Source of the DNA: Lichtheimia corymbifera B2541
Lineage: Eukaryota > Mucoromycota > Mucoromycetes > Mucorales > Lichtheimiaceae
Reading direction: 5' to 3'
DNA length: 47,488 nucleotides
Assembly (NCBI GenBank): GCA_000697475.1
Contig: JNEU01000446.1
Span: forward strand, 1 to 47,488
Below, one piece after another: positions 11,075 to 21,180 of this stretch; position 1 is the first letter of the stretch, and every line of letters begins with the position of its first letter. The notes under the pieces were generated by a model. It worked only from the letters and a program-made list of their open reading frames with translations. It made no database searches and was not told where the DNA came from. The position numbers and the translations under genes were made by a program.

Positions 11075-12643
11075 TTAAGGTGGTTTCTGGGCATTGCTAC
11101 ATAGCCAGCTGGTGTGACCTTTACATACTTCTACTTCTGCTTGTGCATTATTCAAAACATCATTAAACTCGCTCTCAGATATATGATTAGCTTCGCATAT
11201 CCACCGTTTTAAATGCTTGGCATGTCTTCTTCGAAGATCCTTAACAAGGTACCCTGTTTCTTTTAAATCTACAACACCATCCATAAGCCCACTTTTTTCC
11301 TTGTTTTTCTCATCCAATATAGCAAGCTATTACCTGGTGTACTTGGCCATTCGCCTACTGGAAGGTCTACACTCTGGTCGTTGATTTGGGTGAAACCTGC
11401 TTGAAGCATAAGTGCTTTGATTTGTGGCATATCCACCCATTCCACGGATAAAACGGTTCGAGCAGTGGCTCGCCATCCTTCCAGTTTGTAGATATTCTTG
11501 CTGTCACGGGGTTCGCCAGACGATACGACCACAGGTCGATCTGTAAATGAAAAATACCATTTGAGTGTCTCTATCAACCACCCGTTTCCTCGAACCAACC
11601 TTGATCATATAATTCAATCCAACCACCTGGTTTCAATATACGAAAGGCATGTCTTAGGATTTCTCGCCATTGAGAGGTATCTGCACCTAAAAGCCAGACA
11701 TTACGCAATACAATCAAGTCTACAGTGTTGTCTTGATAATCTGCGAGGCCATGATCTTTGGTTCGATTTGCTATTGATAGCTGTCGGTATTCAATTCGAG
11801 AACTTGGTGTAGCATTCAGCATCATAGGCGGCTTGTAGTCGATGTCCACCACCCTACATTGGGGATATTCTTGCACCACTCTATTTTCCCAAGGACCTGC
11901 TCCACATGCCCAATGGATAATGAATTCAGGCTGTTCAATAGGTGATTGAAAAGGTTGACGCCACACTCGCTGAAAAAGATAATATCGCCTCTGTTCACTA
12001 AAAAGGTTGATGAATAAGAAGCAGAGGCTCACACATATATATCCTCTCTTTCTTACATGTCTGCTTCGCTCATCTCGTCAATTTCCATAGTTTCATGATA
12101 TTCTTCTAAGAAATCATGCTTTGGCAAAGAATCATCGCCTATATCAAAAGTGGGTTTCTGGTGGTCATTTTCCAATTGTGCCACCCTTAGAGCATCCGAA
12201 AGTATATCCATAGCTGAACGACTGGGATTACTGACAATGCTATCGTGGGTGGTGGTTGGAGATGGTATACTTGTACTTGCTCCGCTTTCACTTCGATCAT
12301 GGTTGTGCGCCCAGCTCTTGACAGATATCGATCGTAAAGAGAGAGATTTGGTAGCACGAGTACGTGATTCAGCCGACAGGGTCGATGGCATAGAGTTATT
12401 GCGATGAATGCTGGGAACCAAAGAGGATAATGCGCTTGTTGATAAGCTTGTATGCATGGGTTTGTGTTGTTTAGAAGAAGCAAGAGAGCGATGATCGTTC
12501 TTATTACGATTTGATGCATCATCGTCATCTGGTATTATTCGAATGCTGATATCAGCTCCGTCGCTTTCCATAGGAGTATCATCACTACTGCTACTGTATG
12601 TGGCCGCTGTTGGTGGTGATGGCTTCTTCAACGCGTTTCCCAT
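11075..12643 (-). CDS. SAM-dependent methyltransferase with disordered N-terminus
   Basis: Class I methyltransferase. Exon 1 (start 12643, MGNALKKPSPP) encodes about 196 mostly Ser/Asp-rich, disordered residues ending in an acidic segment (HETMEIDEMSEAD). Splicing at GTAAGA to a TTTTTAG acceptor joins this to EQRRYYLFQRVWRQPFQSP. The SAM-binding part follows: IIHWACGAGPWE (motif I), VVDIDYKPP, DLIVLRNVWLLG and ILKPGGWIELYDQ. Two further introns (59 nt after YDQ, about 64 nt after PVGEWPSTP) restore frame to LKETGYLVKDLRRRHAKH and the stop at 11075. The layout resembles fungal LaeA/Umta-type enzymes, many of which act in gene regulation or secondary metabolism. The substrate is unknown. Confidence 0.8.
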
Positions 12644-13228
12644 TTCTTTCCGACGACAGAAAAAGTAAAAAAAAGGTGGCAGAATCCTAAAGCTCATTAA
12701 ATGCAAAAAATTGAAACAGTGCCATCTCCCCTGTCGTTATTGGATAATGAGTGCTCACTTGCTTGAAAGATTCATTATAATATGCTGTATAGTGTCTCAA
12801 GTCAAATTATAAATTTGCTTAGTTTGATGCGTTGAATCATTATTATCCATGGAAACTAGCACACTAAAAGATGGGCAGGAATATGGTTACAAGAAAGCGG
12901 ATGAATGGGACACCCCTTCAAGTCGGTCGGCTAATTTATAAAACCAACCCAGCGAATGTCTAGAGAAACGACTGCTGTCTTGAAGCCGGTTACTATAGGC
13001 GACTGTTGGATGAGTCAATGTAATAATCAACATGGTCGTATGTTCATGCATATGGACGACGAGTACCTGTCTAAATAAGGAAGATTGCAATATACTTTTG
13101 ATTGTCAACAACAGAGTTTTTATTGTAAAGGTTAATGCATCTAGACGACGGCGTAGCACTTTTTCCACATGCTTATTAGGTAAGTGAGACACATGAGCTA
13201 AATCTGGTTGCTGGGTTTAGAGCCAAGC
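12644..13228. promoter_or_regulatory. Divergent promoter: methyltransferase / RBR ligase
   Basis: A 585-nt gap between two genes reading outward. A minus-strand frame near 13060-13200 gives HLPNKHVEKVLRRRLDA, which looks protein-like, but it has no start, no domain and no partner exon, so it is not called. Confidence 0.5.
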
Positions 13229-15296
13229 ATGTACAGCCTTTCTTCCATGTCGCTAGGACAATTCACCACCATCACTCGTTTTACAGACAAGCATGGCACC
13301 AATCGAGAGCGAGATCGTGTAGAGTGCATGAACAACGCATTACGAATACTCGCAACAGAGATCTTTCCGGATTGCCAAGTCGGCCATTTACGAGAGAAGC
13401 TGCAGAGTTACGACCACCACTATATCGAGAAAGTTACTGAAGAACTGCTTCAAGAGCGAACATGGCCTGAGAGATTGGATTACGCACAGTTTCATCGTTC
13501 AGATATGATTAAAAGCGATCGATACAAGCATCAAGCTCTTGAACAGCTTGCAGTGGATTTCCCAAAGGTCAGTCTTTTCCCTTCTACAAGAAATATCACG
13601 TGTTGACGGATCATATGCATTACTTTTAGATTTGCAAATCATCCATTCGTGCTGTAATGGCCGAAAATAACTGGGATTATGTAAAGAGCTACGACCAATT
13701 AAGTGATATGGGCGCAGGAGGATTTTGGAGGACGCTTCGTAACTTGATTCGACATTGGAAACCACCACGTATCTCATTATCACCATCATCATCATCATCA
13801 TCATCATCCTCGGACTTGGAAATCGACCTTGATCACGATATACACATTATCAAGCGGCGTGCTCTCGATGCACAAATGGAGAAGGACCATATTCTTGCTC
13901 AGCAAATCAATGCCTCCATTGAATATGATACGCTCTTAGAATGTGGATGTTGCTATGGCGATTATGCTCTCGAACAACTGATTTATTGCAGCCAAGGAGA
14001 ACATGGGTTTTGCTATGATTGTATCAAACGATTTGTTGCCGAAGGTCTATTTGGTCAAGGCAACTTGCGTGGAGTGGCTCGGATTCCCTGCATTACTGTC
14101 GATGGCTGTGATGGTTATTTGCAGAATGGCATGTTGCAAAGGATACTTCCTACCGATATGTGGATGGCATATGAACGATCATTACTTGAGCACTTTGAAG
14201 GTGATCGACAAATGGTGCGATGTCAAGCATGTGGCTATGCTGAATTGGACGAATCATTACGACCTCTCCATTCCACTACCCTATCTTGGATTGTCATAGC
14301 AGTACGCTGGTTGCTTATGGTACAGTTTTATCTTCATACATGATCGTAATCCGATTTCCTCCACTGTGCTCACCACTACTATCTATCCTTTTAGTGCGAT
14401 ATCAGCAATATTTTGGAAACAGCCTATGACCGGATAGCATGCGAACGACGTGGTACTATATTTCGGTGTCGACATCCCGAATGCAGCAAGCTTACTTGCC
14501 TCCAGTGCCATCAGATAGTAAGAGGCTTGCACAAATGCTTTGAGAAGGAAAAGGATGGCTTGCGTCTTTATGTCGAGCAGGTAAATAAGCTAGTCTAGTA
14601 AAGTTATGGCTGTTTAGTCTCACACAGCTTTTGCATAGGCCATGGTAGATGCGGTGAAGAGAACGGTAAGTGGATGGTTTGAATTGTATATACGGCAGAT
14701 GATTTACTCGGCTTCATCAGTGTCCTGTATGCAATCTTTCGTTCCAAAAGGCGGATGGGTGCAACAAAGTTGTATGTCAATGTGGTAAGTAATAACATGA
14801 GCCTTCATAAAGCTTCGTCCACTGATAAGCCTCTGTGTTACTTAGGTTATGCCATGTGTTATGTTTGTCGAAAGGATATTCGTAAAGGTAGGCAAAAATT
14901 ACGTTTGTGTCCTCATGACCTTCAAGAGGTATGGTTGGATTGAAATTTTTGTTATCTAGAATCTTATGGTCACTTTTGCGAACATTTCCGTGAAATACCC
15001 GGTGAGCCTTGCAGGCATTGCAACAAGTGTGATCTTTACAAAACGGACCCAGAAGATCAAGCCATTAAAAAAGCTGCTGAAAAGGCGCGTCAGGAGTATC
15101 TTTCCACACATCCTGAGCTTACTCTCTCACCACAACACTATCGTAACATTGGGCCAGCTTCTATGCGTCACCGGATAGGCAAGTGCATGTTGCATTTTCA
15201 TCTCCATCATTACAACTAACAAGGCACATTATAGATGGCTGGCTGCAAATGACAGTCTTATGGATTGTAAAGCAAGCTCTTAATATGATCGTATAA
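13229..15296 (+). CDS. RBR-type E3 ubiquitin ligase, RNF216/Triad3-like
   Basis: RING-between-RING ligase that passes ubiquitin through a catalytic Cys. Eight exons (13229-13567, 13630-14319, 14395-14580, 14639-14665, 14721-14784, 14846-14887, 14960-15178, 15235-15296) give 542 residues. RING1 is CGCCYGDY...GFCYDCIKRF; the IBR has FRCRHPECSKLTCLQCH; RING2 is CPVCNLSFQKADGCNKVVC then CGYAMCYVCRKDI, with the likely catalytic Cys in DGCNKVVCQC. The tail SYGHFCEHFREIPGEPCRHC and RNIGP matches the RNF216 subfamily. A hydrophobic stretch (LSWIVIAVRWLLM) interrupts the region before the IBR. Exon 4 is only 27 nt. The last intron uses a GC donor (ATAG|GCAAGT). A poly-Ser run is encoded at 13781-13808. 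Confidence 0.9.
15179..15234 (+). other. Probable GC-AG intron
   Basis: The exon end AG is followed by GCAAGT, the strict consensus of GC-AG introns, and the segment ends ATTATAG. Removing these 56 nt joins RHRI to DGWLQMTVLWIVKQAL in frame. Without splicing the protein would end after KCMLHFHLHHYN. Confidence 0.65.
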
Positions 15297-15589
15297 TGCC
15301 CCCTATTCTCCTTCGCTCTTTATAATAAATTACATGCATACTTATTAGTACCCTTTTGTGATGACATGAAGAATTCCTATAGTTAGGCCAGTTGCGATTG
15401 GCGTTTTTGACAAGTAATGCTCTTTATTTGGTAATTCGATGCATATTCGCTCATGGAATTGCGGATCCAAAGTGACGGCACGATGGCGCAATAGCGGACT
15501 ACAAATGGCGCAATCGAATACATGGACATACAAGAGGGCACTTGGTCCGTGAGAGCGCAATGAATGTCTTTTGTGCTTTAATTTATACC
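15297..15589. promoter_or_regulatory. bZIP gene promoter
   Basis: No gene seen. ATGGCGCAAT occurs twice (15483-15492 and 15505-15514), 22 nt apart, and a TGACG core lies at about 15472-15476. These resemble half-sites bound by bZIP proteins and lie 75-120 nt before the bZIP start codon. Confidence 0.4.
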
Positions 15590-16224
15590 ATGTCTTCTTC
15601 AGTGTCTCATTCATTGCCACCAAAACTACCTCCTATTACTTCGCTTCCATGGTCTAGTAGCCAACAAATCCAATCATCACATCCTCAGCATCCACCTCAT
15701 CATCATTCATTACCACCGACAACAACATCATACAGCATATCACCCACTCCGCCATCATCATCATCATCACTGACAACACCTACATCATCTGAAGCTATTC
15801 TTGCAGAAAAACGTCGTCGAAACGCAGGTGCATCAAGTCGTTTTCGTGAAAGACGCAAACAGCGTGAACGTGAACTTCAGGAACGTGTATTATACCTTGA
15901 GCAGCGAGTGCAGACCTTGGAAATGGCGCTCCATCAATATGATCCCGATCATCCACAGCTGGCATCCAGCAAGGATAACAGGGCATCAAGTAGTATTATC
16001 CAGGCGCCTCATCATAGTAGCAGCAACGACTTGAGCAATCGAGTCTCGCAGCTTGAGACCCTCATGACACGGTTTCGGCAAGAAAAGGAGACTGATTCCG
16101 AAAAGCTGACATTACTTGAACGCGAGGTAGCTCTAACACTATCGAACCTGATTTCAACTTACCTAATTGATTTTCTTAGAATCGATACCTGAAATCCTTA
16201 CTTGAATCAAAGAAAAGTGAATAA
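15590..16224 (+). CDS. bZIP transcription factor
   Basis: Nuclear DNA-binding regulator. Two exons (15590-16126, 16180-16224) give 193 residues. The N-terminal half is rich in Pro, Ser, Thr and His and likely disordered. The basic region reads KRRRNAGASSRFRERRKQRE (N-x-x-x-S-x-x-F-R type), and is followed directly by a leucine zipper (RVLYLEQRVQTLEMAL). A second coiled coil (RVSQLETLMTRFRQEKE to LERENRYLKSLLESK) ends the protein. The NAxASSRFR signature resembles the fungal Cys-3/MetR/Zip1 and ATF4-like group, so a role in sulfur, amino-acid or stress response is possible, but that is inference. MSSSV at 15590 was chosen as start; an upstream in-frame ATG at about 15560 exists. Confidence 0.85.
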
Positions 16225-16681
16225 ACAAATATTATACCTGCATCCATTCGCGGAGTTTGCCGCAGTTGAGTTGCAACGGATTATCTTCAATGCGCATGAT
16301 CTGTCGTGAAACGATTTGTTTTCCTTTTGCAAGCATCCAAAATGATAAAGGAACCACCACTATGTGTTACATTTGGACATATCATGTTGATTGTATCAAA
16401 GCCGCGAATGGTATTTGCTGTGCCGCAATCAACAACCTGGAAAGAGGCACACGCACGCATAAAGAGAGAGAATGCGATGAAAAGGGCGTTTCTCATTTCT
16501 TACCCCGAAACGGGCGATTTCTTTTTTCTTCCCTTTCTTTCTCACTCTTACCTCTTACTTTGCCAACTTCTTTGTACCCTTGCGTATGCCTTTGCGTCTT
16601 TAAGAAGTAAAGCATTCACCAGCAAGCGTTTAATGAAGATGCATATAATAATGATGTACCTGTATCGTGTAGACTTGTTCG
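16225..16681. other. Intergenic, Yippee gene promoter and 5' UTR
   Basis: About 460 nt with a pyrimidine-rich tract (roughly 16505-16600). The overlapping plus-strand frame has no domain and poor protein character, so it is not called as a gene. Confidence 0.5.
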
Positions 16682-17244
16682 ATGGGTCTAAAGTATCGCA
16701 CTTATCTGGATGGAACGCTCATTTATGGATGTGCCAAATGCAAAACGCACCTAACTACTGGGGATGCGATCGAGTCCAGGGTGAGTCTATTCGATAGAAA
16801 TAAGGAGGAGCAACAGCAAAGCAACGACAACAACAAAAAGCCTTGGCTAATAACAGGGCTAATGCATCCTACTATAACTGCAGCAATTTCAAGGACAACA
16901 TGGTCAAGCCTACCTCTTTAACTACGTGTATGTACCATTATACTTCTAATGACTCAATACCATGTGATACTGATTTACTTGCATAGGGTCAATGTTTTAC
17001 AAGGTGCGACTGAGGATCGAAACATGACGACTGGAATGCATAGTGTCAGGGACATTTCTTGTGAGAAATGCATGACCACTCTTGGATGGACCTATGTATG
17101 TTGGTATTATAGTAGCACTAGTTATCCATCACCAATGATATTCAACATCCACGTTTATTATAGGTTAAAGCATACAACGAGGAGAATAAGTACAAGGAAG
17201 GAAAGTTCATTCTAGAGAAACGACTATTGATTGATGTGAAATGA
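16682..17244 (+). CDS. Yippee-like zinc-binding protein
   Basis: Small protein of the Yippee family, which folds around one zinc ion and shares a core with Mis18 and cereblon. Four exons (16682-16780, 16884-16927, 16987-17095, 17164-17244) give 110 residues, typical length. Visible: YRTYLDGTLIYGCAKCKTHL (first CxxC), QFQGQHGQAYLFNYVVNV, MTTGMHSVRDISCEKCMTTL (second CxxC) and GWTYVKAYNEENKYKEGKF near the end, followed by ILEK. These match the family order closely. The cellular role in fungi is not settled; homologues are linked to division, and some to ubiquitin-ligase complexes. The start at 16682 fits the family's usual N-terminus. Confidence 0.92.
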
Positions 17245-17522
17245 ATCTCGTTCTTTATCTTTATCTCTCTCTTTCTCTCGTATGTAAGCAAGTTCATGGT
17301 GCTCATAGTTGAATGATGATTGTTATAGCCTCGTGTTGCTGTTGTATCCTCCTTCTTCTCTTCTCATTTTCTCCTTTGTGTTCTTCCTCCTCCTTGCTGT
17401 TCACTTATTGACACTCCAAGAGTACACCAACAAATCGATACATTACTTTATTTTCTCTCTCTTTTTTTCTCTCTCTCGCTCTCACTTGGATATATACAAC
17501 ACGCCCACACACACACACACCA

Positions 17523-19424
17523 ATGAGTCCTGCAGTACAATCGATAGCTGATCTCATTACTGAAACGAAGCGTACGAGTGGCGAGATTCCACCATCACTT
17601 GTTGGAGCATCGACCGTCATTGTTGGCGATTCCATGTATGTCTTTGGAGGAAGATTGGTGTCTTCTCGTCAAATGACCAACCATCTGTACGTCTTGAACC
17701 TTTCAACGTTAAAGTGGACACGGCATGCGCCTTCTCCGGACTCGACACCACCTCCACGAGCGCGTTATTTCCATACTGCCAGTGTATACAAGAATCATAT
17801 GGTTGTCTTTGGTGGTATGGGCCATGTGGAAAAAGGAGGATCCCAAGATCTATTAGCATTGGATGATGTTTGCTTGCTGAATCTTACCAATATGACCTGG
17901 ACATATCCTGAGATTGGCCCGAGTGTTTTCAGTCCGCAACCTCGTTATGCTCATTTGGCAGTGATTGCGCATGACAAGCTGGTCGTCATGGGTGGGCAAG
18001 ATATGACCAATCGATATATCAAGCAAGTCAACGTACTCGACATGAAGACTTTTATTTGGATACAAGGCTGCTCATTGGAAGGCCAATATGGTGCTTATCG
18101 ATCTATTGCTTGTTCGCCACCACTCTATGATAAATCACTCGGATGGAATGCAACTAGCAGCTATAATATCGACACTACCGATACGACTACAGCAACAACC
18201 GATCCACTTGCCATTTGCGTTTATTCCAATTACAACTTCACCGATGTAATTCGTTCTTTACAAACATTTCATTTGTCGGGTCGTACAAATCACGTTGAAC
18301 CCAAAGATCATTCAGCGGATATGTCCGGCACAGCACTACCGCCTGGATTACGCTTTCCTATGGGACATCTTGTTGGACACCATATGATCCTTACAGGCAC
18401 CTATCTTACCCCAACGCATCGATCTTTTCATATGTGGGCACTCAACTTATCCAATCGTGTGTGGATGCGCATTGATACCGGCAACGTGCTATCCACCGGC
18501 TCGTGGAATCGTGGTGTACTAGGAGACAACAGCCAAACGTTATATGTGCTCGGCCACAGAGATCGTGATCTTCTCGATGATTATAATCGGCGTCAAGTCA
18601 ACTTTGATCATATTGTTGCTGTGGATATGGAGGCATTTGGTATCTATCTACATCCCCCTTCGACGTGTGCACCCATTGCCCAAGAACTTGGCTTGAGCAT
18701 GTTGAATGAACCAAGTATGGCCGATGTGGATCTTGTGACATCTGATAAAAAAGCGATTCCTGTCAATTCATCGATTCTTGCTCGACGATGGAAACATTTC
18801 GATCGACTATTGAAGGAGGACCATAGCAACCTTACCGGAGAACAACGACATAGGACACTCTTATTTCCAGAAACTTATGCTGTCGGCTTGGCTTTTCTTC
18901 AGTACATTTATACAGACCACCTCATGACAACGCAACAACATCAACCTCATGTCCTATCACGCTTACTCATTCTTGCCGACATGTACAATATGCCACGCTT
19001 GATTAAATTGGCCACCCACGCTCTTCATCAGATTCTCACCATCTCCACTGCAAGTATGGTATATGAGACAGCGGCATTAACATGTCAAACGGCTTTGCAA
19101 ATTCGTGCACTTCGTGTCATGGTCAACGCCAAAAAGATGCTTCAGCAACACCAAATGATGCAACAGGATGGTGCTCGTACGTCACTTGAACAACAGCCTG
19201 AGGATTATACCATGGGTCAAACATGCAGCCAAGAAAACAAATTGACATTGACAGCTCCTTTTACTCTTCGTCATATGGCTACTAGTAAATCCACCACTAC
19301 CCAGAGTGATCCCTCTCATCACGTGATACCCACTCCCAAAATGTCAAAGTCAGGCACCCTTATATCCCATACTGCACATTCTTTTACCCTGGATGAGGAT
19401 CGTATACGTATGCATGATAGATGA
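17523..19424 (+). CDS. Kelch-repeat and BTB-domain protein
   Basis: A 633-residue protein encoded without introns. Kelch-type repeats fill roughly residues 25-400, with the usual GG turns and aromatic spacing (VGDSMYVFGGRL, MVVFGGMGHV, LVVMGGQD, TGTYLTPTHRSFHMWALN). A BTB/POZ domain follows at about 400-520 (ADVDLVTSDKKAIPVNSSIL, FLQYIYTDHL, LLILADMYNMPRLIKLA). The tail is Gln/Ser/Thr-rich. Kelch-then-BTB order recalls LZTR1 and S. pombe Ral2, which act in Ras signalling; whether this is their orthologue is uncertain. It might also serve as a Cul3 adaptor. A (CA)n tract lies directly before the ATG. Its stop is only 29 nt from the convergent thioredoxin gene's stop. Confidence 0.85.
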   Translation: MSPAVQSIADLITETKRTSGEIPPSLVGASTVIVGDSMYVFGGRLVSSRQMTNHLYVLNLSTLKWTRHAPSPDSTPPPRARYFHTASVYKNHMVVFGGMGHVEKGGSQDLLALDDVCLLNLTNMTWTYPEIGPSVFSPQPRYAHLAVIAHDKLVVMGGQDMTNRYIKQVNVLDMKTFIWIQGCSLEGQYGAYRSIACSPPLYDKSLGWNATSSYNIDTTDTTTATTDPLAICVYSNYNFTDVIRSLQTFHLSGRTNHVEPKDHSADMSGTALPPGLRFPMGHLVGHHMILTGTYLTPTHRSFHMWALNLSNRVWMRIDTGNVLSTGSWNRGVLGDNSQTLYVLGHRDRDLLDDYNRRQVNFDHIVAVDMEAFGIYLHPPSTCAPIAQELGLSMLNEPSMADVDLVTSDKKAIPVNSSILARRWKHFDRLLKEDHSNLTGEQRHRTLLFPETYAVGLAFLQYIYTDHLMTTQQHQPHVLSRLLILADMYNMPRLIKLATHALHQILTISTASMVYETAALTCQTALQIRALRVMVNAKKMLQQHQMMQQDGARTSLEQQPEDYTMGQTCSQENKLTLTAPFTLRHMATSKSTTTQSDPSHHVIPTPKMSKSGTLISHTAHSFTLDEDRIRMHDR

Positions 19425-19453
19425 GGAGTATTATTGTCAATAAAAACGCTAAA

Positions 19454-20271
19454 CTAGTCAATTCTTTTGGATTTGCGTTGCTTGGTAGTGGTGGAGGATG
19501 AAGAAGGTTCTGGTTTTCTTGCACTTGTCACAGATGAAGTATCCTCTGTAGCTTGTTCATCGTTTTGAGCTTGATTGTCACCATCCTTTGGCATATAAAT
19601 GGGTAGAATAACCACGACGCCCAATAAGACAAGCATCAATATCACCATCATCGTTGGGGAAAGACTCGAAGCCCATTTGACCATACGACCCGTGAATCCT
19701 ACAAGCGTTCCACTAGAAAAACAGATGGTTACCGGTTATTGATTGATTTCCATCTTTCACCTCCCAAGTCCTTCTTACACAGCACTGAATGGTGAAGTCA
19801 TCGCATTCACAGGCTTGATATCTTGCCATTCCTCCCGTTTAATAAGGCCCACCAAATCCAAGGTTTTGTCATGGGGCACCACACGCACTTGATGATCTTT
19901 GATGTGGACGACCGTGGGTAGGCGTTGAACAAAGAATCTTGCAGCAAGCCCAGGGCTACTTTCAACATCCACCTTGCCAACCTGGACACTGCTGTCAGAG
20001 AGTGCATCCTCTACTTCTTCATATTTGGGTGCAAACTTGCGACAGTAACCACACCATTCTGCGTAGCTAGGATACGAAAAGAAGAAACCCTGTTGTGAGC
20101 CCAACCTGTTTGTTACAGGAAAAGAAAGCAAGGTAATTACAATTCAAGTAGCCATTCGCTTTCAGACGTAACAAGTGAATTGACATTGTCGTCAGTAACC
20201 TGGACAACTTGGGCGTATCCGAGAGTGGCCAAAAGCAGGCACAAGATGGTAGCAATGTTGAATGCCTTCAT
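19454..20271 (-). CDS. Membrane-anchored thioredoxin-domain protein (TMX-like)
   Basis: Probable ER oxidoreductase of the protein-disulfide-isomerase family. Three exons give about 225 residues. A signal peptide (MKAFNIATILCLLLATLGYA) is followed by a thioredoxin fold with active site FYAEWCGYCRKFAPKYEEVE, the cis-Pro segment RLPTVVHI, a transmembrane helix (MMVILMLVLLGVVVILPIY) and a Ser/Lys-rich cytosolic tail ending KQRKSKRID. Single thioredoxin domain plus one membrane span matches the TMX layout. CGYC lies between the oxidising CGHC and other forms. The basic tail could help ER retention, though it is not a canonical KKXX. Introns: about 74 nt before the active site and about 65 nt after FSA. 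Confidence 0.85.
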
Positions 20272-20765
20272 GAAAAAGAGAGACACACGCGTCGTCTGAA
20301 ATAGAGAAAGAGAGAGAGCGGATCATATGATATGGTAGCAAAAAGGATCTGATAGGCTAAAGCTTAGTGCAACACAAAGGAGACGAGTTTATTGATAAAG
20401 GAGGAACTTGATACATCCAAACATAGTTTGTGCGCTCAAAATCAAATGATGCAATGGGTCAACGAGAGAGAGGGCGAAAGAGAAAGAAAGAGAGGCTACA
20501 CGAGAATTAGTATTACAGAACACAGACATATTGGCGGGCGCTCGTCAGTTGACGTGAATGTCTTTTCCCGTACTTTAAAGGGATCATTTTTATATACACA
20601 AGCGAGATCGCTCAAGGATATGGTACAAATCACTTGACCTCTTGTCATACATCGGCTGACAATTCCAAAGAATACACCAACCGAGAATATAAGAAAGGCG
20701 ATCTCCTTTTTCACTGTTACGTGTTTCTTTCAATTATATACATACATCATCCAGACACACAAATC
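20272..20765. other. Divergent promoter: thioredoxin protein / Gly-Tyr protein
   Basis: A 494-nt gap between outward-reading genes. Contains ACGCGT (20287-20292, 17 nt before the thioredoxin-gene start), purine-rich GA tracts (about 20300-20320 and 20464-20495) and a TATATAC element near 20592. Confidence 0.5.
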
Positions 20766-21180
20766 ATGTCCTATTACTCTGGTACGAAATCACACTTAAA
20801 AAGCTTTCATCAATGATCAAAGCCTTAACATCAAATCATCATCATTAGGGTATAGCATGCCGTACGGCTCTTATGGAGGAGCAGGTTATCATCATCACCA
20901 TAACCCTTATCTTTATGGCAATTACATGTATCCTGGATCTTCCTACTATTACGGTGGCGGTGGTTACGGTGGCGGTGGCTATTATCCTTATAATTACTAT
21001 GGTGGACGAGGCTATCGACCTGGTTTCTTTCGTGGATTAATGAACCGCATCCGATATGGCTCGTATTACGGTAATCCTTATTCACCCATGGGATATGATC
21101 ATGTCCCTCACCGGTACTATCCCGAGATGAATCATGTTAGCTCAGTCAAAGATCTTTGGAGAAGTAACGATATTTACTGA
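20766..21180 (+). CDS. Small Gly/Tyr-rich protein
   Basis: Two exons (20766-20781, 20849-21180) give 115 residues. The first exon encodes only MSYYS plus one base. Composition is extreme: YG, GGGGY and HHHH runs fill residues 1-65 (SSYYYGGGGYGGGGYYPY), with scattered Arg and Pro after that and an ordinary tail (NHVSSVKDLWRSNDIY). No signal peptide or membrane helix. Similar Gly/Tyr-rich sequences occur in phase-separating, prion-like and structural proteins, but no family is recognised. The splice join (TCT G | GG TAT) keeps frame and composition, which supports the gene model. Confidence 0.65.

Noticed and set aside
13060..13200. Minus-strand protein-like stretch (HLPNKHVEKVLRRRLDA) in the methyltransferase/RBR gap
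   Set aside because: No start codon, domain or partner exon; it lies in a divergent promoter and soon becomes low-complexity.
13781..13808. CAT/TCA microsatellite
   Set aside because: It is the coding sequence of a poly-Ser run in the RBR ligase, not a separate element.
15345..15623. 92-codon minus-strand frame upstream of the bZIP gene
   Set aside because: No domain, overlaps the bZIP promoter and start, and has no intron or neighbour supporting it.
16257..16797. Plus-strand frames overlapping the Yippee 5' region
   Set aside because: They are out of frame with the clear Yippee exon and lack any domain.
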